In this document: positions 19,322 to 28,045 of the stretch, piece by piece | Layout: the number at the start of each line of letters is the position of its first letter | Numbering within the stretch: position 1 is the first letter of the stretch | Translations under genes and position numbers: made by a program | Assembly: GCA_900547395.1 (NCBI GenBank) | Contig: URGP01000013.1 | Span: forward strand, 1-64,000 | Length of the DNA: 64,000 nucleotides | Direction: 5' to 3' | Origin: an uncultured Opitutales bacterium | Lineage (GTDB): Bacteria; Verrucomicrobiota; Verrucomicrobiia; Opitutales; Intestinicryptomonadaceae | The notes under the pieces: model-generated | What the model was told of the DNA's origin: nothing | Seen by the model: only the letters and a program-made list of their open reading frames with translations | Database searches by the model: none

Positions 19322-19350
19322 AAAAAACTTCGCGATAAGCGAAGTTTTTT
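19322..19350. terminator. Bidirectional terminator
   Basis: AAAAAACTTCGC (19322-19333) / GCGAAGTTTTTT (19339-19350), 5-base loop, with A-runs and T-runs on both sides. It serves sufT on plus and the lipoprotein gene ending at 19356 on minus. Confidence 0.9.
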
Positions 19351-19355
19351 GTTTT

Positions 19356-19739
19356 CTATTTCAAGTTTTCCTTAACGGAAGCAAGCAGATAATTTAAATC
19401 CGTTTCGGGAATGTACGGAGTTTTGTTTTCTATCGTCGAGCCAGCGGTGTCTATCACAAATTCGCCGTCGTTTATGACAATAAAAGCCTTTGCCGTCCTG
19501 TCGGAATGCACGCGCTTTGCAATAACTCCGCCCTGCGCATTGCCTTCCACAAGCCAGCCGCGCTGGGCAAGCGCCTTTAAAAGGGCGTCTTTTAACTTGT
19601 CTTTATCAGCCTTAAATCCGACATAAGCATGTGCAAACTCAGTCTTGCCCGCAGTATGGGAAACCGGCTTGTATTCGGGAATACTGCCCGTGCATGCACA
19701 AAGCAAAAAACAAATGCCGATAAAATTAAAAATTTTCAT
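19356..19739 (-). CDS. Small lipoprotein of unknown function
   Basis: 127 residues from the ATG at 19739. A short hydrophobic signal ends in the lipobox LLCACTG, so it should be lipidated at about Cys16. The mature part has a helix (DKDKLKDALLKALAQRGW) followed by beta strands with VIAKRVHS and FVIDTAGS, the look of a small alpha/beta periplasmic domain. I recognise no family. It lies downstream of another small secreted protein on the same strand and may share its transcript. Confidence 0.75.
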   Translation of the reverse strand: MKIFNFIGICFLLCACTGSIPEYKPVSHTAGKTEFAHAYVGFKADKDKLKDALLKALAQRGWLVEGNAQGGVIAKRVHSDRTAKAFIVINDGEFVIDTAGSTIENKTPYIPETDLNYLLASVKENLK

Positions 19740-19787
19740 AAAACCAATAATCATATTTTTTTCAGGCAAAAACAATTCAAAAATAAA

Positions 19788-20243
19788 TCATTTCTTTGCG
19801 GATTTTTCCTGCAATGAAAAAACCGCGCTATGCTCGTCTATGATTTTGTCGTTATTAAAAAATCCGATGAAAACTTCGGGCTTGTAAGTCAAAATCACGC
19901 TTGCCTTGTAAACGCCCTTCGGATTGAGCAGCCCTTGAATTTTCAAAGAGGCTACATCTGCGGATTTCTCCTCCCCCGCCCCGATTTCAACACTGCGCGC
20001 TTTTAGAATTTCGACAATAGTTTTTTGCGACGGCGAAACTTCAAAAACAACGCAAGACAAATCCACAATGAAACTTTTATCGGAAAAATTTTTAATATCT
20101 GCCTTTATGTTTGCAGATTCGGAATTTAAAACAACTTCAAGATTTTTGATTTTTACATTGCAAAGCTTCTCAACTGGCGTCGGATTGCCGAAAGAAACGC
20201 AGAGCGCAAACGCCAAAATCAATATGAAAAATTTTTTATGCAT
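19788..20243 (-). CDS. Small secreted protein, beta-rich
   Basis: 151 residues from the ATG at 20243 (MHKKFFILILAFALCVSFG is a signal peptide). The mature part has alternating strands such as KIKNLEVVLNSESANIKADIKN and FIVDLSCVVFEVSP, which resembles a YcfL-like or FxLYD-like beta-sandwich that modulates binding of a partner. The family is not certain. The gene ends 48 bases before the lipoprotein start, so the two may be an operon. Confidence 0.7.
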   Translation of the reverse strand: MHKKFFILILAFALCVSFGNPTPVEKLCNVKIKNLEVVLNSESANIKADIKNFSDKSFIVDLSCVVFEVSPSQKTIVEILKARSVEIGAGEEKSADVASLKIQGLLNPKGVYKASVILTYKPEVFIGFFNNDKIIDEHSAVFSLQEKSAKK

Positions 20244-20364
20244 GGCATTAAATTCAAATTCTCCCAAAGTTTTTGCAAGCAAATAAAGATTTTTTTAAAC
20301 GCGCAAAAATAACAAGAAAAATAAAAACAAGATTTTTCTTGCCCATAAAAAATATATGTGTATC

Positions 20365-20392
20365 TTGTTTAAAATCTAAGTATTTATATAAA
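20365..20392 (+). promoter_or_regulatory. Predicted promoter of the HigA-like gene
   Basis: TTGTTT (20365-20370), a 16-base spacer and TATAAA (20387-20392), about 60 bases before the ATG at 20451. The surroundings are AT-rich and hold the inverted pair CAAGA / TCTTG just upstream (about 20328-20341), a possible autoregulatory operator. Prediction by eye only. Confidence 0.4.
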
Positions 20393-20450
20393 ATGAAGTT
20401 TTGCATGTTAAACTTTGAATTTCACAAATAAAAATACGGAGAAATGAACA

Positions 20451-20804
20451 ATGAATAACGCTGTATCAAAACCAAGAAGAGGACGCCCTTCAAAAAAGCC
20501 TCTTGACGAAAACCGTATTCCGCTTCCGGGAGACATTATCATATCCCGATTCATAAAGCCGAGAAACATCACTCAAAAGGAGGTCGCGGAAGGATTGGGC
20601 ATTCCTTTGGTGTGTTTTAGCGCAATGTTAGGCGGAAGAATCAGAATCAGCGCGGAATATGCGCTAAGGCTTTCATTGTACTTCGGGTTGCCCGTGCAAT
20701 TCTGGCTCGGACTCCAAAGCGACTACGACGAAAGGGCGTTGACTCCCAAGCAGATTGAGGAAATAAAGGCTCAGGTAAAGCCAAACTACGAAGAGCGCAT
20801 GTAA
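20451..20804 (+). CDS. HigA-family antitoxin-like regulator (orphan)
   Basis: 117 residues. Residues about 25-105 match the HigA addiction-module antidote fold: PLPGDIIISRFIKPRNITQKEVAEGLGIP, then an HTH and the helix RISAEYALRLSLYFGLPVQFWLGLQSDYD. The N-terminus KPRRGRPSKKP contains an AT-hook-like RGRP, not usual for HigA. A toxin would normally lie directly upstream, but the 207 bases upstream hold no HigB-sized frame. It may be a solitary regulator or the survivor of a lost pair. Ribosome binding site GGAG upstream of the ATG. Confidence 0.85.
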   Translation: MNNAVSKPRRGRPSKKPLDENRIPLPGDIIISRFIKPRNITQKEVAEGLGIPLVCFSAMLGGRIRISAEYALRLSLYFGLPVQFWLGLQSDYDERALTPKQIEEIKAQVKPNYEERM

Positions 20805-20827
20805 TAAAAATTTCCTCAAAGAAAAAG

Positions 20828-20867
20828 CTCTAATATGCGGATTTTCCTGCATGTTAGAGTTTTTTTA
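20828..20867 (+). terminator. Terminator after the HigA-like gene
   Basis: A 13-bp stem between 20828-20840 (CTCTAATATGCGG) and 20846-20859 with two G-U pairs and one unpaired base, followed by seven Ts. Confidence 0.85.
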
Positions 20868-20916
20868 TACATACATGGAAAAATTCGTTTGACAAGAAGC
20901 CGCAGGGCAAAACACA

Positions 20917-21089
20917 TCAGCTGTTAAACTCTTTTCTTATCAAATCCTCCACAAAACGCGACAAAGACTTGTTTTAAGCCAAAGCGATTTGCCCGCCCAT
21001 TTGCCTGACGTCGGGCAATATGGAAAGCTTTATTGGAATTCTCTTTATTTCCGCCAACGGGCGTCCGCATTTTTATTCGACTTGCTCAT
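20917..21089 (-). pseudogene. Broken ribbon-helix-helix protein gene
   Basis: From ATG 21089 the frame reads MSKSNKNADARW, then needs a shift to continue GRPLAEIKRIPIKLSILPDV and RQMGGQIALA, a TAA stop, then NKSLSRFVEDLIRKEFNS and TGA (20917). The joined sequence looks like a ribbon-helix-helix DNA-binding protein of the sort found as antitoxins or mobilisation accessory proteins, with a SLSRFVEDLI second helix. One frameshift and one nonsense codon (AAA to TAA would suffice) make it dead. Confidence 0.6.
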
Positions 21090-21092
21090 AAT

Positions 21093-21126
21093 AAACCCAT
21101 TATAAAGCCACTAAATGGGTTTTTTT
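21093..21126. terminator. Hairpin with T-run beside the broken RHH gene
   Basis: AAACCCATT (21093-21101) / AATGGGTTT (21114-21122), 12-base loop, then four more Ts. On plus it would terminate a gene that is no longer there. It also lies just upstream of the minus-strand RHH remnant. Confidence 0.5.
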
Positions 21127-21189
21127 CAATTCCAAAACTTCTTGCACATTAAATGATGCTCCAGCTTTCATGGTCGCCCACGTTTTTTG

Positions 21190-21366
21190 GAAACCTGCAA
21201 CAACGGGAAATCAGACTGCGAAACGATTTTCGAGTTAAATTACCTCTGGCAACTCAATCAAAACATATCCTTGCAGCCCGTGCTTCAATATGTGATGAAG
21301 CCCAACGGAAATTCCGACATAAAAAACGCCCCTGTGCTGGGCGGACAAGTAATGGTTTCGTTCTAA
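21190..21366 (+). pseudogene. C-terminal remnant of an OprB-type carbohydrate porin
   Basis: This frame reads ETIFELNYLWQLNQNISLQP, then VLQYVMKPNGNS and LGGQVMVSF before a stop. These are the last strands of OprB-family outer-membrane porins, with their typical ending in Phe. The frame upstream is closed (TGA at 21154) and contains no porin sequence, so only the last 50 or so residues survive. A perfect terminator 18 bases later probably belonged to the lost gene. Confidence 0.8.
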
Positions 21367-21383
21367 CCAAAAATACAACCTTC

Positions 21384-21408
21384 AAAAGCCTCCTTTGAGG
21401 CTTTTTTT
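21384..21408 (+). terminator. Terminator after the porin remnant
   Basis: AAAAGCCTC (21384-21392) / GAGGCTTTT (21397-21405), 4-base loop, T-run to 21408. Confidence 0.9.
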
Positions 21409-21459
21409 ATTGATAAAAACAGTTTTTCATTTTTGATATTCAATCGCTTTCGACACAGA

Positions 21460-22887
21460 ATGAAAAAACTTACGCTTCTTTTAATATTTCCATTTATGCT
21501 CTTCGGGTGCGCAACGCACAAAAGCGAAACCGAAGCCCTGCGCAATGCGTGGAAACTTGGGAACACCGCCGAAGCCCAAACGCTCGCCTCAGAAGCCGCG
21601 GACGACAAAAAAGACTCCGCAGACGGGCTTATTTGGCTCTTGGAAGAAGGAGCGGCATGCCGCGCAAACGCCGACTTTGCAAAAAGCGAAAAATCTTTCT
21701 CCGACGCCTATTTGAAAGTCAAAAAATTTGAAGAAGAAGCCGACATAAGCCTTTCCAATGAAGGCAAAGGAATTTTGTTAAACCAAAGCTATACAGAATA
21801 CAAAGGCTACAACTACGACAAAATAATGCTTTCCATATACCAATCTCTAAATTATCTCGAAACAAAGGATTTTGAAAAAGCATACGTAGAGTTAAGAAGG
21901 CTCAAAAACTTCCAAGACGACGCCAAGAGAATAAATTTAAAAAGAATTGAAAAGGCGGAAAAATCAATAAAGGAAGCCAAAAATAAAGACGAAAATGCCA
22001 AGGGAATAAACGAAAACGCGCTTCTTTCTCAAGCGGGAGTAGGGAATGAACTAAGCAAATACTACGGTCAAAAATATGCCGCGAACCCCGCAACCGCATT
22101 GCAGGAAGCAAAAAACATCTATGTAAACCCGTTCGGCACATGGCTCTACGGCATTGCAATGCTAAACAGCAAAGATTCTGCAGAGCGCGAAGAAGGAGCG
22201 GCGGCTATACGCATAGCTTCCGAAATGCTCGGCAACAAATCGGCAGTTTTAAATTCCGACTCAATCCTTGCCGAAAAAATCGCAAACGGAGAGCTTAAAG
22301 AAATCAACGCAACCTACATCGTTTTCGAGACGGGATGCGCTCCGATACGCGAACAGTTCAGGCTCGATTTGCCATTGTACATAATAAATAAAGACCTTCC
22401 GCACGTTTCCGTAAACTTTCCATACCTCTCTAAGCAAGATGATTTTCTTGAAAGCCCAAATGCGCTTGCAGACGGCAAACCGTTAAAATTCGACATTCTT
22501 GCAAACATGGACGACATCATTGAAGAGGAATTTTACATCGAACTTCCGTTTGTCGTTTCAAAAACTCTGATAAGTTCCGCCGCCAAAGCCACTGCGCAAT
22601 ACTTTGCCGCAAAAGCCGCAGGAGACTACGGAATATTAGTAAACATCGGAATGTCCGTATTGCAGGCTACGCTAAACGACGCGGACTTGCGCACCTGGAC
22701 AACCCTCCCCAAGCAAATAAAAATCGCAAAAACCGAAACACCGAAAGACGGAAAAATTTTGATTGATAATACCCCCGTATATGTTAATAAAAAAGGGTTG
22801 AACATCGTTTATGTAAAATCCATGTCTAAAAACGGCGCGAAGCTTGTAAGGACGATGGATTTTAATCCTCTTAAAACAAAAAAATAA
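21460..22887 (+). CDS. COG3014-type lipoprotein
   Basis: 475 residues from the ATG at 21460, chosen because it starts a signal peptide with lipobox MLFGCATH (lipid Cys17). The N-terminal half is helical with TPR-like features (repeated Ala/Lys/Glu helices, about 25-200). The C-terminal half is beta-rich. It opens a three-lipoprotein cluster with a YcfL-type and an LpoB-type protein; this co-occurrence is known in proteobacteria. A role in outer-membrane activation of peptidoglycan synthases is inferred from context only. Confidence 0.75.
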   Translation: MKKLTLLLIFPFMLFGCATHKSETEALRNAWKLGNTAEAQTLASEAADDKKDSADGLIWLLEEGAACRANADFAKSEKSFSDAYLKVKKFEEEADISLSNEGKGILLNQSYTEYKGYNYDKIMLSIYQSLNYLETKDFEKAYVELRRLKNFQDDAKRINLKRIEKAEKSIKEAKNKDENAKGINENALLSQAGVGNELSKYYGQKYAANPATALQEAKNIYVNPFGTWLYGIAMLNSKDSAEREEGAAAIRIASEMLGNKSAVLNSDSILAEKIANGELKEINATYIVFETGCAPIREQFRLDLPLYIINKDLPHVSVNFPYLSKQDDFLESPNALADGKPLKFDILANMDDIIEEEFYIELPFVVSKTLISSAAKATAQYFAAKAAGDYGILVNIGMSVLQATLNDADLRTWTTLPKQIKIAKTETPKDGKILIDNTPVYVNKKGLNIVYVKSMSKNGAKLVRTMDFNPLKTKK

Positions 22888-22888
22888 A

Positions 22889-23305
22889 ATGAAAGGGATT
22901 GCACACATCTTAATAATTGCGTCAACTTTGCTGGCGGCGGCATGCTCCACTGTCAACACGGTAGAGCGCGCAGAGCCTCTTTACCAAAAGAAAATGGTAA
23001 ACGACAGGCGCATTATAACCGACGGCGGTTTAAACGACAGCGCAAATGTCAAATCCGTAAACGAAGCCCGCGTCGGCGGACTTTTGAAAATACAGGCGCA
23101 AATCGAGAATTTGACTTCGTCGCCAAAGCAGATAAACTATAAGTTCTCGTGGATAGACAAAGGCGGAATGGAAGTCCCTTCCGCAACGTCGAACTGGAAT
23201 ACGCTCATACTGGAAGGCAGGGAAAGCAAATATATTTCAGCAGTCGCCCCAAATGAAAACGTCTGCGACTTTACATTAAAACTTTTAGAAAACGTAAGGG
23301 ATTAG
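22889..23305 (+). CDS. YcfL-type (DUF1425) lipoprotein
   Basis: 138 residues. Signal peptide with lipobox LLAAACSTV (lipid Cys19). The mature part (LKIQAQIENLTSSPKQINYK, FSWIDKGGMEVPS, W-x-T-L-I-LEGRESKYISAVAP) follows the YcfL beta-sandwich. YcfL lies beside lpoB in E. coli also. It starts one base after the previous stop and five bases before the next gene, so it is the middle gene of a tight operon. Confidence 0.85.
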   Translation: MKGIAHILIIASTLLAAACSTVNTVERAEPLYQKKMVNDRRIITDGGLNDSANVKSVNEARVGGLLKIQAQIENLTSSPKQINYKFSWIDKGGMEVPSATSNWNTLILEGRESKYISAVAPNENVCDFTLKLLENVRD

Positions 23306-23309
23306 AAAC

Positions 23310-23876
23310 ATGAAAACAATATACGCTTCAACCGCAATTTTTCTTTCAAGCATGGTTATTTCGGGATGTGCGAGCGACAACGCATCATACGTTGAATCGG
23401 GCGGCGCAAGATCAATCATTACGACAAACAAAATCAACATTGCCGACTGGAACAGCGCGGCATCTGCGCTGATAAACGACATGCTTTCCTCCGGCGCGCT
23501 TGAAAAGACAGGCGAAACACAGCCCGTAAAAATGCTTGTAAGCAGAATAAGAAACTCCACAAGCGAAGTCATAGACGTTGAAATGCTCACAAGAAGAGTC
23601 GCCATGACTCTCACAAATTCGGGGAAAGTCCGCGTTGTAAGCAGCGACGCCGCAACAATAGAAATCGCAAAAAAAGAAGCCGAACTTTCGGGCAACAAGC
23701 TTGAAACTCCAAAAATTACCCTCACGGGAAAAATCAGCGAAGACAGGGAAAGCAATTCAAGCGCGCGCGAAGTCACCTACACTTTCAGCCTTGAACTTAA
23801 CCATCGCGGAAGCCCCGTATGGATAGGCGAAAAACAAATAACAAAACAGTCCTCGAAAGGCATGTTCGGACTTTAA
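23310..23876 (+). CDS. LpoB-like penicillin-binding-protein activator
   Basis: 188 residues. Lipobox VISGCASD (lipid Cys20). DWNSAASALINDMLSSG, then VSRIRNSTSEVIDVEMLTRR and VTYTFSLELNHRGSPVWIGEKQ match the LpoB fold, whose E. coli member activates PBP1b from the outer membrane. The end KQSSKGMFGL also fits. The terminator at 23908 closes the operon. The target synthase is not in the window. Confidence 0.88.
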   Translation: MKTIYASTAIFLSSMVISGCASDNASYVESGGARSIITTNKINIADWNSAASALINDMLSSGALEKTGETQPVKMLVSRIRNSTSEVIDVEMLTRRVAMTLTNSGKVRVVSSDAATIEIAKKEAELSGNKLETPKITLTGKISEDRESNSSAREVTYTFSLELNHRGSPVWIGEKQITKQSSKGMFGL

Positions 23877-23907
23877 AATCCCTTGCATTAAAAAAACAAA
23901 ATTCAAG

Positions 23908-23937
23908 AAATCCCGGCGGAGTGCCGGGATTTTTTTT
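23908..23937 (+). terminator. Terminator of the lipoprotein cluster
   Basis: AAATCCCGGC (23908-23917) / GCCGGGATTT (23923-23932), 5-base loop, T-run. Confidence 0.92.
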
Positions 23938-24008
23938 GCAAAAAATAAAACGCAATATTTCGCGCAAAAAATGTTAAGAAGCCACGCATTAAAAAATTCC
24001 GAAAATAA

Positions 24009-24040
24009 AAAATGGCGTCCATAAAAACAGACGCCATTTT
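24009..24040 (-). terminator. Terminator belonging to the lost PEP-CTERM gene
   Basis: AAAATGGCGTC (24009-24019) / GACGCCATTTT (24030-24040), 10-base loop. On the minus strand it is followed by TTTTTTATTTTC-like sequence and lies 18 bases after the PEP-CTERM stop. Confidence 0.8.
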
Positions 24041-24057
24041 GAAAACCGCCGCAAAGC

Positions 24058-24150
24058 CTACTTTCTTTTGCGGTACGCCGCGAATGCGAGCGCAAGCGCG
24101 CCGAATATTGCCGCATATATCGAAGCTTCGGAAATTCTTATCCATAATAT
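24058..24150 (-). pseudogene. PEP-CTERM sorting-signal remnant
   Basis: The last 30 codons read ILWIRISEASIYAAIFGALA then LAFAAYRKRK and stop. This is the C-terminal sorting signal of exosortase substrates: a short motif (normally PEP; here SEAS), a hydrophobic helix and a basic tail. No substrate domain precedes it; the upstream frame is hydrophobic noise. The gene has been deleted down to its tail. It implies an exosortase system in this lineage, now or earlier. Confidence 0.7.
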
Positions 24151-24180
24151 TTGTTTTGTAAGAAATCCGAAAAATTCTAA

Positions 24181-24312
24181 ATACAGGGGAAGGAAGATGA
24201 AATCAAAAAACTTATTTACAGCGGAACGCCGAAAAAACAAATAATGAAGTCGCTAAAAATAAGCAGGTACACACTGCATAACTTCATAAAAAATGCTGAC
24301 GACAGTACCTAA
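24181..24312 (+). pseudogene. Recombinase-type HTH remnant
   Basis: A 43-codon frame with no start codon (a stop precedes 24181) reads GKEDEIKKLIYSGTPKKQIM then KSLKISRYTLHNFIKN and ends at TAA 24312. The pattern is that of the C-terminal helix-turn-helix of serine recombinases/resolvases (acid-x-I-x-x-L-x-x-G then K-x-L-x-I-S-R-x-T-L). It is probably the tail of a lost mobile-element recombinase. Too short for certainty. Confidence 0.5.
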
Positions 24313-24343
24313 AAAATTTTGCGCCTCCTGGTTTTATATTGAA

Positions 24344-24371
24344 GGCGAAGCTGCAAAACGCAAACTTCGCC
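24344..24371. other. Hairpin downstream of the CMD-cupin gene
   Basis: GGCGAAG (24344-24350) / CTTCGCC (24365-24371) with a 14-base loop, 29 bases after the stop of the minus-strand gene. T-runs are weak on both strands, so it is only a candidate terminator. Confidence 0.35.
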
Positions 24372-24399
24372 CTCGATTTTGAATTTAAACAAAAGCAAG

Positions 24400-25449
24400 C
24401 TATTTTTCAGACACTGCCTCGGCATACTCCGCGTCCGATACGGGGTCAAGCCAAGTATTTTTGTTCGTCTTGGGATTGCATGATATTGCAAGGTGCGAAA
24501 ACCAGCTGTCAGGAGCCGCACCATGCCAGTGCACGACATTCGGCGCAATTTCAACAACATCCCCCGCTTTGAGACGCCGCGCAGGCTTGCCTTTTTCCTG
24601 ATAAAATCCGACGCCGCCGACCGCTATCAGAATTTGCCCGCCCGTATGGCTATGCCAGTTGTTTCGGCAGGCAGGTTCAAAGGTCACGTTTGCAAGGGGA
24701 ACGCCAAGCTCAATATTGGAAGCCAAAGGCGCAAGATACGACTTCCCGCTGAAATATTTGGCATAAGCCGTGTTTTCTTCCCCGAGCGGGAACGGACTTG
24801 TGTTTGACATGCCCTTTGACCCGTTTCCCACAAGCCTTAAAATTTCGCAAACCTGCACGTCGGTAATGCCGTTATGCTTTCCGATATTTATGTGGCTTGC
24901 AAGCTGGCTTTCCGTGCCCTCCATTGCGGCGAGCATTGCGATTGTTGCAATTTCGCGCGTCTTCCAGTCGAGATTGTTTCGCCCGAAAATATCCCCGAAA
25001 AGATGCGTTTTCAAAAATTCGTCAATAGCAGGAGCAAATTCAAAAATCGGACCTTTTACTTCGCGCCCCGCAAGCTTCGTCTGATTTTCCGTTCCGAAAG
25101 CAATGTCGCCCTTCGGGAAAGAATCGGGAATCGCACCGAAAGCGTCCTTGCCGCCGCGGCTTTTCAAAAGCTCCATAAAAGTCGCAAGAGAATTCAAACT
25201 GCGAGGAAATCCGCAATAAGCATAAACCTGCACAAGAACTTCCTTGTACTCGTTTACAGAAATACCCGAATCCAAACCCGACGCCAATGCGCCCCTTAGC
25301 CCGTTTTGGTCGCCCCTCGCCGCATACGCCGCCGCAAGAGCGATGTTCTGTTCCTTTTGTGTCAATGAATCCATTTTATCTTCCGCCTCCATTGCGCTTG
25401 AAAAACAAAGAGCCGCAAAGAGCGCGGCAATCCGCGTTATATTTTTCAT
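24400..25449 (-). CDS. Secreted carboxymuconolactone decarboxylase-like/cupin fusion
   Basis: 349 residues from the ATG at 25449, which has AAAGGA upstream and starts a signal peptide (KNITRIAALFAALCFSSAMEA). The first domain (about 25-215) is AhpD/CMD-like helical, with one NLDWKTREIATIAMLAA segment, but I see no CxxC. The cupin (about 245-330) has NNWHSHTGGQILIAVGG and GDVVEIAPNVVHWHGA, so its metal-binding His and Glu-equivalent positions look intact. It is divergent from an aldo-keto reductase and probably co-regulated with it. The substrate is unknown. Confidence 0.85.
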   Translation of the reverse strand: MKNITRIAALFAALCFSSAMEAEDKMDSLTQKEQNIALAAAYAARGDQNGLRGALASGLDSGISVNEYKEVLVQVYAYCGFPRSLNSLATFMELLKSRGGKDAFGAIPDSFPKGDIAFGTENQTKLAGREVKGPIFEFAPAIDEFLKTHLFGDIFGRNNLDWKTREIATIAMLAAMEGTESQLASHINIGKHNGITDVQVCEILRLVGNGSKGMSNTSPFPLGEENTAYAKYFSGKSYLAPLASNIELGVPLANVTFEPACRNNWHSHTGGQILIAVGGVGFYQEKGKPARRLKAGDVVEIAPNVVHWHGAAPDSWFSHLAISCNPKTNKNTWLDPVSDAEYAEAVSEK

Positions 25450-25537
25450 GATTGATTCCTTTCGATTTTCTGCAAATTCGCCGTTCCATGTTTGTGGCGT
25501 AATTATATGAATTCCCCGACAAATTGTAAATGGGGAT

Positions 25538-25601
25538 TCCTGCCTGAAATCTGCCAAATCCTGCCTACAAAAAAACAGATTCAAAGACAGGATTAGGCAG
25601 G
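25538..25601. promoter_or_regulatory. Repeated TCCTGCCT operator candidate
   Basis: TCCTGCCT occurs at 25538-25545 and 25559-25566, exactly 21 bp (two helix turns) apart. A half copy (CTGCC) lies between at 25551-25555 and an inverted copy, AGGCAGG, at 25595-25601. All lie in the 251-bp divergent gap between the CMD-cupin and aldo-keto reductase genes. Direct repeats two turns apart are typical for AraC-type regulators; none is encoded nearby. Confidence 0.5.
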
Positions 25602-25607
25602 TTTTAG

Positions 25608-26701
<1,094 letters not shown>

Positions 26702-26703
26702 TT

Positions 26704-27831
26704 ATGGATAAAATTTTAATGTTTTTTCGGAATATGTTTGGCAATCAACGCATATGCGCAAAAAGAACGCCATTAACTTCCATCATGGCGTTAGCGGCTC
26801 TTTCCACGCTGTTTGGTTGCGCGAAAAACAAAGGCACAATATCAATTACAGAACAAGGGAGTTTCGCGGTTGGCGGAAGCATCATGACAGAAAAAGGGAA
26901 ATTCAACCCTGACACCCTCGCGCCCGACGGACAAACCTACCGAGGATACCATGCGTATGTGTTTTACCAAATCCCCGAGAGCGCAAAGAAAACTCCCATG
27001 GTTTTCCTGCACGGCTACGGGCAGTGCAAAAAAACTTGGGAAACCACGCCCGACGGACGCGACGGCTTTCAAAACATTTTTTTGAAACGCGGATATAAAA
27101 TTTATCTGATGGACCAGCCAAGACGCGGCGCGGCGGGACGGAGCATGTCCGCCGCCGAAATCAAGCCTGCCGGAGACGAGTAAATGTGGTTTTCCATTTT
27201 CAGACTCGGAAGATGGCCCGACTTCTACGAAGGTTCGCAATTCCCGCAAGACAAAAATTCACTCGACCAGTTTTTCAGGCAAGGCACGCCGAACATCGGA
27301 GCGTAAAATCCGAATTTAACGGCAAACGCCCTGTCCGAATTGTTCGACAAAATCGGAGACGGAATCCTCATAACCCATTCGGCAGGCGGCGGGCCGGGCT
27401 GGTATGCGGCAATGAAAAATCCCAAAATAAAAGCGATTGCCTCCTACGAACCGGGGCTCTTTGTGTTTCCTGAAGGAGAAGTTCCCCCTCCGATGCCAAG
27501 CAAAAGCCCTTTCGGGGAATTGAGAGCCGAAGAAGTTCCACTCAAAGATTTCATGAAGCTTATAAAAATTCCGATAGTGCTTTACTTCGGCGACTATATC
27601 CCGGACGAGCCGTCAAACGACCCGGGACTCGACAACTGGCGTGTGCGCAAGTAAATGGCAAAACTCTGGGTTGACGCAATAAATAAACACGGCGGAGACG
27701 CAACACTCGTTGACATTCCCAAAATGGGAATCCGCGGCAACACGCACTTCATGTTCGCGGAATTAAACAACCTCCGCATTGCCGAACTTCTGGAAAAATT
27801 TATCGAAGAAAAAGTTTTTTCAACCCGATAA
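26704..27831 (+). pseudogene. Lipoprotein alpha/beta hydrolase with three in-frame TAA codons
   Basis: A 376-codon frame from ATG 26704 (AAAGG ribosome binding site) to TAA 27829-27831. Signal with lipobox TLFGC, then VFLHGYGQCKKTWE, MDQPRRGAAGRS, nucleophile region THSAGGGPGW and a late His in GIRGNTHF: a secreted alpha/beta hydrolase family often next to aldo-keto reductases. TAA interrupts it at 27181-27183, 27304-27306 and 27652-27654 with no frameshift. Two stops are directly followed by ATG. From memory of relatives, the first stop replaces a Gln and the second a Tyr. The nucleophile lies after two stops, so it is probably inactive. Confidence 0.85.
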
Positions 27832-27872
27832 ACATTTTCAGCATAGCCCGCTCTGTTAAAATCCCCAAAAAC

Positions 27873-27908
27873 AAAAAAATCTAACACGGATTCGTGTTAG
27901 ATTTTTTT
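27873..27908. terminator. Bidirectional terminator
   Basis: AAAAAAATCTAACACG (27873-27888) / CGTGTTAGATTTTTTT (27893-27908), 4-base loop. It follows the hydrolase pseudogene on plus and the tRNA on minus. Confidence 0.92.
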
Positions 27909-27992
27909 GGTGCTTTAGAAGGGACTTGAACCCTTACGCCTCGCGGCATACGAACCTGAATCGTACGTGTCTGCCAATTCCACCACTAAAGC
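27908..27992 (-). tRNA. tRNA-Leu (CAG)
   Basis: Read on minus: the acceptor GCTTTAG (27992-27986) pairs with CTAAAGC (27918-27912). The anticodon stem TACGA/TCGTA encloses the loop TTCAGGT, giving anticodon CAG. A class II long variable arm (GCCGCGAGGC region) and the T-loop GGTTCAAGTCC are present. The discriminator is A at 27911 and CCA is encoded (27910-27908). The sequence reads CUG codons. Confidence 0.93.
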
Positions 27993-28045
27993 TTGATTTA
28001 AAGACAATGAATAAAGTGTTAATGCGCCGATTAGTCAAGTTTTCT

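Noticed and set aside
27184..27831. Alternative genetic code with TAA as an amino acid
   Set aside because: TAA ends many intact genes in the window (for example pyrH, frr, proB, miaA), so the three TAA codons in the hydrolase frame are not a general recoding.
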